Shown here: positions 1 to 7,542 of the stretch, in pieces
Position numbering within the stretch: position 1 is the stretch's first letter
How the letters are laid out: every line of letters begins with the position of its first letter
Notes under the pieces: model-generated
The model's input: the letters and a program-made list of their open reading frames with translations, nothing else
Database searches by the model: none
What the model was told of the DNA's origin: nothing
NCBI GenBank assembly: GCA_963810195.1
Contig: CAWEMO010000001.1
Location: forward strand, 868,001-932,000
Reading direction: 5' to 3'
Source of the DNA: Chersky-840 sp963810195
Lineage (GTDB): Bacteria; Actinomycetota; Acidimicrobiia; Acidimicrobiales; UBA8190
DNA length: 64,000 nucleotides
Position numbers and translations under genes: made by a program

Positions 1-1689
1 CCCCGAGACACCCGGGGCCCAGGCTCGCCGCGCCAGCCCGTCGTCACCCGGCGGGCGTTGCTGCGCGCCACGGGAGCCGGCGTCGGCCTGGCTGCCCTGG
101 GCGGGGCCGCCTGGGAGCTCGCCGAGCAGGGAGGCCCGAAGGCCGCGACGCGTGGAGTTCTCCGCACGGGTCGGGACCGGAGGCCACATCCGAAGACCAA
201 GCCCGACACCGCGCACGAGCGCGACGACGTGCGAATGGTCACCCTCGAAAGCGGCGTGTCGGTCCCCTCTGCGGACTGGGTGGTGGCGGAGAACCAGATT
301 CCGGGGACGCTCGCTTGGGTCATGAGCGCGACGAACCGGATCTACGGGTACTCGGACAAGGTGAGCGCCGTGCACGGGGACGTGGTGACCCTCTTCGTCG
401 ACCCGCCGCCCGTGCCGTACCGCGTCGAGCTCTACCGGATGGGGTACTACGGCGGCCTCGGCGGCCGCCTCGTGTGGCGTTCCGGGACCTACACCGGCGG
501 GAACAGCCAACCGCCTCCCACGGTGTCACCGGGCACGTTCATGGTCGAATGCCAGTGGCAACCCACCATGAGGGTCGACGTCGACCCGTCTTGGCCACCG
601 GGGGCGTACCTGTTCAAGCTCACCGGCACCGACAACGGGACGACCGCGGGGTACATCCCATTCTGTGTGCGCGACGACGACAGCACCGCCGCCTTCGCAA
701 TCATGCATTCGGTGACGACGTGGCAGGCCTACAACGCCTACGGGAGCCGGAGCCTCTACGTCGGCCCGGGGACGGTTCGCGTCGGGGAGACCGGAAGCAC
801 GAACCGCTCGCGGGTCGTGTCGTTCGACCGCCCCTACGACCAGAGGGGTTGGGGTGCCCCGGACTTCATGGGCAACGAGTTCCCCCTGATCTTCCTGGCC
901 GAGAAGCTCGGGCTCGACGTCACCTACATCACCGACATCGATCTCCATCAGCGTCCCGACGACCTGACCCGCCATCGGTGCCTGTTCAGCCTGGGGCACG
1001 ACGAGTACTGGTCGAGCACCATGCGCACCGGCGCCTCCCAGGCGGTGACCCAGGGCGTGAACCTGGCGTTCTTGGGGGCCAATGCCGTGTACCGACACAT
1101 CCGTCTGGAGCCCTCGCCGCTCGGGGAGGACCGCCACGAGGTGTGCTACAAGACCGACCTCGCCAGTGAGGACCCCCTGTCGGGGATCGACCCCGCCGAG
1201 ATCACCTACAACTGGCCCGACGGTCCGGTGCCCCGACCGGAGCAGGAGCTCGTGGGCTCGCAGTACGCCGATGTCGAGGCCAAGGCGGACATGGTCGTCG
1301 CCGACGCCGGAGCATGGATCTTCGACGGCACGGGCCTCGTCGACGGTCAGCATCTCGCCCAGGTCGTCCAGGGCGAGTACGACTGTCACCAACCGGGGCT
1401 GGAAGGGCCCGACAACGTCACCATCCTGACCCACTCCCCCGTCGTCAACCGTGGTCCGGGCCGTGTCTCGGACATGACCTACTACACCGCACCCGATGGG
1501 GGCGGCGTGCTCGCCACGGGGTCGGCGATGTTCGTGTGCAGGCTGTCCGACGCGCCGGACATCGACACCAACATCGTCTTCGCCCCCATCCCCGGTGTCA
1601 CGCCGGTGCTGTGGCGGATGATGGAGAACGTCTTCTCGCTCTTCGGCACGGGGCCGGCCTCGGCCACGCACCCGTCGGTGGCCACCTAG
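1..1689 (+). CDS. Secreted N,N-dimethylformamidase beta-subunit-like protein (5' end outside window)
   Basis: The frame is open from base 1. The first possible start inside the window, TTG at 58, would cut off a twin-arginine motif, TRRALLRATG, encoded at 46-75 and followed by a hydrophobic Ala/Gly/Leu stretch. The real start is therefore probably left of the window and the protein is exported folded by the Tat system. The mature part resembles the C-terminal domain of the N,N-dimethylformamidase large subunit, with segments such as YRVELYRMGYYGG and GHDEYWSSTMR. Actinobacteria have many secreted homologues of unknown substrate, so hydrolysis of dimethylformamide itself should not be assumed. 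It ends 21 bp from the convergent transporter gene. Family fairly sure, substrate unknown. Confidence 0.75.
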   Translation, partial: PRDTRGPGSPRQPVVTRRALLRATGAGVGLAALGGAAWELAEQGGPKAATRGVLRTGRDRRPHPKTKPDTAHERDDVRMVTLESGVSVPSADWVVAENQIPGTLAWVMSATNRIYGYSDKVSAVHGDVVTLFVDPPPVPYRVELYRMGYYGGLGGRLVWRSGTYTGGNSQPPPTVSPGTFMVECQWQPTMRVDVDPSWPPGAYLFKLTGTDNGTTAGYIPFCVRDDDSTAAFAIMHSVTTWQAYNAYGSRSLYVGPGTVRVGETGSTNRSRVVSFDRPYDQRGWGAPDFMGNEFPLIFLAEKLGLDVTYITDIDLHQRPDDLTRHRCLFSLGHDEYWSSTMRTGASQAVTQGVNLAFLGANAVYRHIRLEPSPLGEDRHEVCYKTDLASEDPLSGIDPAEITYNWPDGPVPRPEQELVGSQYADVEAKADMVVADAGAWIFDGTGLVDGQHLAQVVQGEYDCHQPGLEGPDNVTILTHSPVVNRGPGRVSDMTYYTAPDGGGVLATGSAMFVCRLSDAPDIDTNIVFAPIPGVTPVLWRMMENVFSLFGTGPASATHPSVAT

Positions 1690-1710
1690 CCGTCGACGGC
1701 CGTCGCCACG

Positions 1711-3240
1711 TCAGGCTTCGGGATCGGCCACTCCGACGGCGATGGAGGGCGGTTCGACGGCGACGGGGTCGGCGTGCCCGGTGCGACGGGGGACGAAGAG
1801 CCCGGCGACCACTCCGACCAGGGCGATGGCCGCCGCCCCCGTGAAGCCCCGGGAGAACCCGGCGGTCAGGGCGGCGGCCTTGTGCGCGGCTGTGGGGACG
1901 CCGGCGTGCCCCGCGGCCAGCAGCGCCTGGGTCCGGTCGGCGGCGACGGTGGCGAGGGCCGCCAAGGCGATGGACGCACCGATCTGGCGACTGGTGTTGA
2001 GGACACCAGATGCGAGCCCCGCCCGGGTGGGCGCCACCCCGGCCGTGGCGGCGAAGGCGAGAGGGGTGATGGCGAGGCCCATGCCGAAGGTGGCGAGGTC
2101 CGCCCCCCCGAACACCGATCCCCAGTAGGAACCGGTTGGTCCGGCTCGAGACAGCCACTCGAGGCCCGCGGAGCTCATGAGCACTCCGAACAGGAGCGGC
2201 AGGCGCGGGCCGTAACGCGGGACGAGGCGCGAACTGATCTGCGCGCCGATGGCGATGGCGGCGGTCTGGGGCAAGAAGCCCACACCCGTCACGAGCGGGG
2301 AGAACCGCAGGACGTCCTGGAGGTACAGCGACACGAAGAACCACATGGAGAACATGGCGCCGCCCGCGAACAGCATGGCGAGGTTGGCGGCGGTCAGAGC
2401 GCGGGACCGGAACAGGTCGAAGGGCATGAGCGGCGCCCGGGCCACCTTCGTCTCGATCAGCACGAACGCAGCCAGGCACGCGCCCGAGATCACGAGCGGC
2501 ACCACCGTCGCCGTGGACGACCACGCGTGCGTGTTGGTGCCGGCCACGGCGTACACCAACGCCACGAGCCCGCCGGTCACGGCGATCGCCCCGGGGACGT
2601 CGAGCGACGGCCGCTCCCCTTCGGAGCGCGTCTCTGCCAGCACCACTCGGGCCGCCACCAGCGTGGCTGCCGCAATCGGCAAGTTGATATAGAAGATCCA
2701 GCGCCATGACAGCAGGTCGGTGAGGATCCCTCCGAGCAGTGCGCCTGATGCGCCTCCCACCGCCGCCATGGCGCTCCAGATCCCGAGGGCCCGTGACCGC
2801 TCGGCGGGTGCCGTGAAGGTCATGGTGAGGATCGTCAACGTGGCCGGGGACAGCACGGCTGCGCCCAGGCCCTGCAGGGTGCGTGCCCCGACGAGCATGA
2901 ACTGGTCCTGGGAGACGGCGCACACCAGGCTGGCTCCCGCGAACAGCAGCAGCCCCAGCATGAAGATGCGTCGCCGGCCGAACAGATCGGCGGCGCGGCC
3001 GCCCAGGAGCAGGAAGCCGCCGAAGGCGAGGGCGTAGGCGTTGACGACCCACTGCAGGCCCGCAGTGGAGAAGCCGAGGTCTCGCTGCATCGACGGAAGC
3101 GCCACATTGACGATCGACAGGTCGAGGACCACCATGAACTGCCCCACGCACACGAGGGCGAGGATGGTGCCCGAGGACACATGGCGCGCCTGACCCGATC
3201 CGCGCTCGTGCCGGTCGGTGGGCGTGTTCCGAGCCGCCAT
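1711..3240 (-). CDS. MFS drug exporter, DHA2 (EmrB/QacA) family
   Basis: A 509-residue protein from ATG at 3240, the usual length for 14-helix DHA2 transporters that expel drugs or toxic metabolites by proton antiport in the cytoplasmic membrane. The first helix carries the family signature LDLSIVNVALPSM. Motif A appears after helix 2 as GGRAADLFGRRR. Further hydrophobic helices follow and the tail is short and hydrophilic. Upstream ATGs at 3294 and 3291 are in frame but would overlap the start region of the divergent flavodoxin-like gene, so 3240 is preferred. The two genes would share a short divergent promoter region at 3241-3317. Substrate cannot be read from the sequence. Confidence 0.88.
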   Translation of the reverse strand: MAARNTPTDRHERGSGQARHVSSGTILALVCVGQFMVVLDLSIVNVALPSMQRDLGFSTAGLQWVVNAYALAFGGFLLLGGRAADLFGRRRIFMLGLLLFAGASLVCAVSQDQFMLVGARTLQGLGAAVLSPATLTILTMTFTAPAERSRALGIWSAMAAVGGASGALLGGILTDLLSWRWIFYINLPIAAATLVAARVVLAETRSEGERPSLDVPGAIAVTGGLVALVYAVAGTNTHAWSSTATVVPLVISGACLAAFVLIETKVARAPLMPFDLFRSRALTAANLAMLFAGGAMFSMWFFVSLYLQDVLRFSPLVTGVGFLPQTAAIAIGAQISSRLVPRYGPRLPLLFGVLMSSAGLEWLSRAGPTGSYWGSVFGGADLATFGMGLAITPLAFAATAGVAPTRAGLASGVLNTSRQIGASIALAALATVAADRTQALLAAGHAGVPTAAHKAAALTAGFSRGFTGAAAIALVGVVAGLFVPRRTGHADPVAVEPPSIAVGVADPEA

Positions 3241-3304
3241 CCACCGATGATGCCACGGGTCGATCCGGACCCGTGACGCCGTTGTCCCCATCATCGAGTG
3301 TCCC

Positions 3305-3310
3305 TACCAT
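3305..3310 (+). promoter_or_regulatory. -10 box TACCAT, apparently leaderless start
   Basis: TACCAT lies 7 nt before the ATG at 3318 and no ribosome binding site precedes that ATG. This spacing would start transcription at or next to the start codon. The same arrangement recurs at many genes of this window. Confidence 0.5.
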
Positions 3311-3317
3311 CGAGCCG

Positions 3318-3824
3318 ATGGGCCCCGGTCTCGACGTCGGTTCTGAGGAGGCCGTGGAACCCTCTCGCCATCTGCTCGTGGTGTTCCACTCACGGGGCGG
3401 TTCCACCCGGATGCTGTGCGACGCCGCCGTGGATGCGGCCGCGGCAGCCGCCGGAGACGAGATCGCCGTCCGGGCCCTCGGGGCATTCGACGCCGGGCCC
3501 GACGACGTGCTCTGGGCCCACGGCTGCCTCGTGGTCACGCCCGCGAACTTCGGCTACATGTCGGGGGCCGTGAAGGACTTCTTCGAGCGCATCTACCACC
3601 CCTGCCTGGACCACACCGTGGGGCTCCCCTATGCGTTGCTGGTCAAGGGCGACACCGACGTCGACGGCGCCGTAGCCAGCGTCGAGCGGATCGCCACCGG
3701 GCTGCGGTGGCGCCGGGTGCTGCCCCCGGTCACCGTGGTGGGTGCGATCGGCGAGCCCGACGTGGCGCGCGCCGCCGAGCTCGGGGCGACCTTGGCGGCG
3801 GGGCTCGCGGCCGGGATCTTCTGA
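3318..3824 (+). CDS. Flavodoxin-like / NADPH-dependent FMN reductase family protein
   Basis: A 168-residue protein from ATG at 3318. It has the flavodoxin fold pattern: a first beta strand and phosphate-binding loop (LLVVFHSRGGSTRML) and a second flavin-contacting loop (TPANFGYMSGAVKDFFERIY). It probably binds FMN and reduces a quinone or serves as an electron carrier in the cytoplasm; the exact partner is unknown. An alternative GTG at 3354 preceded by GAGGAG would start closer to the first strand, but the -10 box at 3305-3310 favours 3318. It is divergent from the DHA2 exporter, an arrangement often seen when an oxidoreductase and an exporter deal with the same toxic compound (inference). 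Confidence 0.72.
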   Translation: MGPGLDVGSEEAVEPSRHLLVVFHSRGGSTRMLCDAAVDAAAAAAGDEIAVRALGAFDAGPDDVLWAHGCLVVTPANFGYMSGAVKDFFERIYHPCLDHTVGLPYALLVKGDTDVDGAVASVERIATGLRWRRVLPPVTVVGAIGEPDVARAAELGATLAAGLAAGIF

Positions 3825-3843
3825 GCTCGGGGGCCCGGACCGG

Positions 3844-4830
3844 TCAGGGGGTCGGGAGCCGGGGATCGAGGCCCGCACTGCGGTAGACGGCGTCGATCAC
3901 CTCCATGTTGGCGATGGCGTCGGTCACTCCGGTGATCGGTGCCTCGCCCCCGCCCACGGCGCGGCAGAACGCCTCGAGCTGGAATTCGTAGGTGGGACGC
4001 CGGCTCAGGTGCTCGACGGTACGTCCGCTGCGGCCACGCACGGACAAGCGGTGGTAGAAGTTCGGTCCCACCGGATTGAACACGCGCAGCTCACCGGCGT
4101 CCCCGCTCACGCGGAAGCCGATGTGGAGGAGCCGCCTCGACCACATCGAGCACGTCATCCGGCCCGTGCAGCCGGCGCCGAAACGCAGCTCCGCCGACAT
4201 GGCCCGGTCGACGCCGGGCGAGTGCAGCTTGGCCCGCGCCGAGACGACCTCGGGCTCGGTCCCGGCGAGGTGACGGGCCATGTGGATGGCGTAGCAGCCG
4301 GCGTCCATGGTCGCCCCGCCGGCTAGGTCCAGCTGGTAGCGGATGTCCTTGAACATGGGCAACGGGAAGCACAACCACGTCTCGATGCGCTGCACGGCGC
4401 CGACGGCCCCTTCGTCGAGCAGCTGGCGGGCCCGCATGAACACGGGGTGGTACCGATAGTGGAAGGCCTCCATCACGACCGCGCCGGCCGGGACCGCCGC
4501 GGCTACGGCGCGCGCTTCGTCGGCGTTGGCGGTGAAGGGCTTCTCACACAGGACGTGCTTGCCTGCCGCCAGGGCCGCCATCGTCCACCGGCCGTGGAGG
4601 CCGTTGGGAAGCGGGTTGTAGACGGCGTCGATGTCGGGGTCACACACGAGCTCTTCGTACGTGGGGACCACGCGCGGGATGTGGTGCTTGGCGGCGAAGG
4701 ACGCGGCCCTGGCGCGGTCGCGGGCGGCCACGGCGACGACCTCGGCGTCCGCCACGTGCCGGGCCGGACGGATCACCGCGCCAGGGGCGATCCTGGCCGC
4801 GCCGAGCACACCGATACGGAGGGGCGACAT
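3844..4830 (-). CDS. Gfo/Idh/MocA family NAD(P)-dependent oxidoreductase
   Basis: A 328-residue protein of typical family length. The N-terminal Rossmann domain begins with IGVLGAARIAPGAVI and includes the hallmark EKP motif in HVLCEKPFTANADEA near residue 95. The C-terminal alpha/beta domain forms the substrate pocket, with GGATMDAGCYAIHMAR as the usual catalytic-region segment. Members oxidise or reduce sugars, inositols or xenobiotic diols with NAD(P). It is the last gene of a minus-strand run (MFS transporter, nitroreductase, unknown protein, this gene), 16 bp after its neighbour. A TAGCCT box at 4837-4842 lies 6 nt before the ATG, so it may also have its own leaderless promoter. Substrate unknown. 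Confidence 0.87.
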   Translation of the reverse strand: MSPLRIGVLGAARIAPGAVIRPARHVADAEVVAVAARDRARAASFAAKHHIPRVVPTYEELVCDPDIDAVYNPLPNGLHGRWTMAALAAGKHVLCEKPFTANADEARAVAAAVPAGAVVMEAFHYRYHPVFMRARQLLDEGAVGAVQRIETWLCFPLPMFKDIRYQLDLAGGATMDAGCYAIHMARHLAGTEPEVVSARAKLHSPGVDRAMSAELRFGAGCTGRMTCSMWSRRLLHIGFRVSGDAGELRVFNPVGPNFYHRLSVRGRSGRTVEHLSRRPTYEFQLEAFCRAVGGGEAPITGVTDAIANMEVIDAVYRSAGLDPRLPTP

Positions 4831-4836
4831 CGACGC

Positions 4837-4842
4837 AGGCTA
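4837..4842 (-). promoter_or_regulatory. -10 box TAGCCT, possible internal leaderless promoter
   Basis: Read on the minus strand, TAGCCT is followed by GCGTCG and then the ATG of the Gfo/Idh/MocA gene. It sits in the 16-bp gap after the upstream gene and could drive the last gene separately. Confidence 0.35.
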
Positions 4843-4846
4843 CAGC

Positions 4847-5356
4847 TCAACCCGCTTGGGGCAACCTGCCGTCGTCGAGAGGCAGGTGGACTTCGGCGAG
4901 CCACTCCCCCGTGAGCCGCACCGCGCTCAGCACCGCGCCCGCCTCCAAGATCCAGGTGAGGACGTCCTGATGCGGCGCGCCGGCAACGGGGGTGACGACC
5001 AGGCCCCGGCGAGGATGGTCCTGGACGAGCCTCCAGCCCTCGGGCAGGGCCACCCCGGCCGAGGCCAGCCGGCCGAGCACCCGGGAACCGCCGGAATGCT
5101 GGATGCCGATCGAGTCCGGTTGCACGCCCTGGCGGGTGCGCTTCCCCGCCACCCAGGTGCACACGGGCACGTCGTGGACCGGCCCCGCCAGCAGGGTCGT
5201 CAACCCGGCGCGCGGCGGCGGCTCGTCCTCGGGCCGGACCTGAGGATTGAGGTTGACCCAGCCGTCGTGGGCAGCAGAGAGCTCGTCCATGGCCCCGACC
5301 ACGCGCGAACTGTCCTCGATGCGGAACTCGATCAGCTGCCGCCTCCGGCGCGCCAC
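4847..5356 (-). CDS. Conserved hypothetical protein, 169 residues
   Basis: I do not recognise this family. The protein starts at a GTG (5356), is soluble with no signal peptide or membrane segment, and has a very basic start (ARRRRQ). It keeps strong coding bias (G/C at third positions), sits 20 bp after the nitroreductase gene and 16 bp before the Gfo/Idh/MocA gene, so it is very probably translated as part of that operon. It contains two Trp/Pro-rich stretches (PEGWRLVQDHPRRG and TGEWLAEVHLP). A role next to the two oxidoreductases is possible but unsupported. Confidence 0.6.
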   Translation of the reverse strand: MARRRRQLIEFRIEDSSRVVGAMDELSAAHDGWVNLNPQVRPEDEPPPRAGLTTLLAGPVHDVPVCTWVAGKRTRQGVQPDSIGIQHSGGSRVLGRLASAGVALPEGWRLVQDHPRRGLVVTPVAGAPHQDVLTWILEAGAVLSAVRLTGEWLAEVHLPLDDGRLPQAG

Positions 5357-5376
5357 GGTCCTCGCCCCCGCCCGTC

Positions 5377-6072
5377 TCAGCCCGGCCTGCGCAAGGGCGG
5401 CCCGTCGTAGGCGTCGACGGTGCTGAACTCCTCTACGGGCCGGCGCGTCAGCCGGCTCGGCTGGCGCACGGGGTGGCCGAGGGCCACCAACGCCGCGACG
5501 ACGACATGATCGGGGATGTCGAACAGGGCGCGTACTTCGGCCTCGCGCCGCACCACCATCGTGGTCACGACCCCGGCCAACCCCTCGGCCCGGGCGGCGA
5601 GGAGCAGGCTCCAGACAAAGGGGTACACCGACGCCCCGCCCACGAGCGTGTAGTGACCGAGGTCGCGGTCGACGGTGGCCAGCTTGCGCAGATCGGCGAG
5701 CACCAGGATGAGCACCGGGACGTCATCGAGATGCTCGGCGAATCCTCCCGGGCCCGCCGCGGACACCTCGGCGAAAGCTGCGGCGCCCTCGATGGCGCTC
5801 GCTTCGGCTTCGCGGTCGGTGACGGGTGCCCACGGCACCAGGCCGGCCGCACTCTGCGCCAGGTACTCGTACCAGCCCGGCAAGTAGAGGTCGCGCAGCG
5901 CCGCCTTGCGCGCCGGGTCACGGACGACCACGGCCCGCCACGCTTGACGGTTCCCCCCGTTGGGGGCGAACCGGGCCGTGTCCAGCAGGCGGTAGACGAC
6001 GTCGTCGCCGACGGGGGCGGGCAGGAATTCCCGCACGGCCCCGGTGCTGCGCAGCACGTCGATCAGCTCCAT
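5377..6072 (-). CDS. Nitroreductase family protein (FMN-dependent)
   Basis: A 231-residue protein of normal length for the family, which uses FMN and NAD(P)H to reduce nitro groups, quinones or flavins in the cytoplasm. Visible signatures are the N-terminal helix with R-E-F, the flavin-binding FAPNGGNRQAWRAVVV segment near residues 38-54, and the C-terminal IPDHVVVAALVALGHP strand pair that most members share. The frame is open far upstream, but the ATG at 6072 fits the family start and has a TACCGT box 7 nt before it. It lies 29 bp after the MFS gene, likely co-transcribed. Confidence 0.85.
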   Translation of the reverse strand: MELIDVLRSTGAVREFLPAPVGDDVVYRLLDTARFAPNGGNRQAWRAVVVRDPARKAALRDLYLPGWYEYLAQSAAGLVPWAPVTDREAEASAIEGAAAFAEVSAAGPGGFAEHLDDVPVLILVLADLRKLATVDRDLGHYTLVGGASVYPFVWSLLLAARAEGLAGVVTTMVVRREAEVRALFDIPDHVVVAALVALGHPVRQPSRLTRRPVEEFSTVDAYDGPPLRRPG

Positions 6073-6079
6073 GATGCCG

Positions 6080-6085
6080 ACGGTA
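6080..6085 (-). promoter_or_regulatory. -10 box TACCGT before nitroreductase gene
   Basis: On the minus strand TACCGT is followed by 7 nt (CGGCATC) and the ATG at 6072, the leaderless spacing seen repeatedly in this window. It lies in the 29-bp gap after the MFS gene. Confidence 0.45.
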
Positions 6086-6101
6086 GCCCCCGCGGACTCC
6101 C

Positions 6102-7316
6102 CTACGCGACGTCGGGCCAGAGATCCTCTGGTTCGCGCCCGCGGGTCTCGGGCAGCAGGGCGAACAACGCGGTGGCGAGGATCACCGGGGAGAACGTGAC
6201 CGCGGCGCCGACGGCGAAGCGGTTCCCCACGTCGGCGATGGCGCCGAAGGCGAGCAACCCGACCACGGCCCCGACCACACTGGCGGCCACGTTCCAACCT
6301 GCCACCGAGGCTCGCACCGACGTGGGGAACAGCTCGTTGGCGAGCGCGCCGGCGGCCGGCGCGAAGGTGGACGCGCAGAAGACGGCGATCTCGTACCCGA
6401 CGAGCAGGGCCGTCTTGGATCCGCTGTAGGTGAGGATGCCCGTGAGCGCCATGGCCAGCATGGCCAGCGCCCCCGTAGGCCGTCGCCCCACCCGATCGGC
6501 GAGAAATCGGCCCAGGAGTAGTCCCGCCAGGCCGAACAACGACGCCACCACCACCATGGCGGCGGTGGCGTCGCCCGACATGTGGAGCACGTTCTCCGCG
6601 TAGACGAAGATGAAGCTGTTGGCCGGGCCGGTCACGATGCCCACCGCGAACGCCAGAGACGACACCGTGACCAGACGCCTGCGAAAGCGCGGGCCGATGG
6701 CGCCCAGGACGGGGACGGGGTGCTCGACGGCGGCCGCCGCCACGGCGAAACGACCCGGTTCGACCAACCAACGCCGGAGAAGGAAGATCGCCGCCAACGG
6801 GACGACCGAGAGCGCGAACAGCCCCCGGAACCCGAGCGTCTCCTTCCACAGGCCGTTGATCACGGCGGTCAGCCCGGTCCCCACGCCGTACCCCGCGGCG
6901 ATGAGCGCGATGGCTTTGGCGCGTTCGGCGGAACCCGTCTCCTCGGCTGCGCACACCTGGGCGACGGCGTTGGTGGCGCTGAGCAGGGGACGACCCAGGG
7001 CGAAGATGACGACGAACCACCAGTACCCGGGACTGGACGCCGCCAGGACGGTGAAGGCGAGGCCCACGGCACACGTCGCCATCAACACGGCGCGGCGGCC
7101 GAACCGGTCGGCCAGCGCCGCCAAGGGCAAGCCGCCCAGAGAGGCGAGGCGGAGGATGGCGAGACCGACCCCGAGCTCGGTGCCCGAGAGGCCGGCCTGA
7201 TCCGCGATCGAGGTCCCCTGCACGACCCGCCCGAAATGCCGAGCCACGTCGCCCAGCGCGGCGACCGCCCCGAACTGCCCGAATCCCGAGGCGAGCGCCA
7301 TGAGCGCCACCGCCAC
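6102..7316 (-). CDS. MFS transporter (12-helix type)
   Basis: A 404-residue membrane protein from GTG 7316. It shows the major facilitator plan of two six-helix halves with a central cytoplasmic loop. Motif A is seen as ALADRFGRRAVLM after helix 2, and a second-half counterpart as RFLADRVGRRPTG. The C-terminus ends PETRGREPEDLW, resembling the PETRG signature of the metabolite:H+ symporter and sugar transporter groups, so uptake of an organic acid or sugar is more likely than drug export. It heads the minus-strand operon that continues into the nitroreductase, hypothetical and Gfo/Idh/MocA genes, which suggests uptake and oxidation of one compound (inference). Confidence 0.85.
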   Translation of the reverse strand: MAVALMALASGFGQFGAVAALGDVARHFGRVVQGTSIADQAGLSGTELGVGLAILRLASLGGLPLAALADRFGRRAVLMATCAVGLAFTVLAASSPGYWWFVVIFALGRPLLSATNAVAQVCAAEETGSAERAKAIALIAAGYGVGTGLTAVINGLWKETLGFRGLFALSVVPLAAIFLLRRWLVEPGRFAVAAAAVEHPVPVLGAIGPRFRRRLVTVSSLAFAVGIVTGPANSFIFVYAENVLHMSGDATAAMVVVASLFGLAGLLLGRFLADRVGRRPTGALAMLAMALTGILTYSGSKTALLVGYEIAVFCASTFAPAAGALANELFPTSVRASVAGWNVAASVVGAVVGLLAFGAIADVGNRFAVGAAVTFSPVILATALFALLPETRGREPEDLWPDVA

Positions 7317-7407
7317 GACGGCCGGGTCGGACCACGAGCGCAGTCCGAGGGCATCCTCAGGTCGTGGCGAGGTGGCGATCCGATCGTTCTACTCGGGTAC
7401 ACGCCCC

Positions 7408-7465
7408 CGGGCACGGACACGGGCGCGACGTCGACGCTCTCGGGCACGGCGCCCGCCCGTGCCCG
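7408..7465. promoter_or_regulatory. Three copies of CGGGCACGG in divergent intergenic region
   Basis: The 226-bp divergent gap between the MFS operon and the AftD-like gene contains CGGGCACGG at 7408-7416 and 7441-7449 and its exact reverse complement at 7457-7465. The last two form a perfect 9-bp inverted repeat with a 7-nt loop. This looks like a clustered regulator site; the inverted pair could also form a hairpin. A TAGGCT -10-like box follows at 7477-7482. No regulator gene is adjacent. Confidence 0.4.
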
Positions 7466-7542
7466 CGGGCACCTCGTAGGCTGCCCCCGGCCCTCCCGGC
7501 GCTCAGCTCGGGTCGTCATGGCCACCGGAGCCCTTTCGTCTC

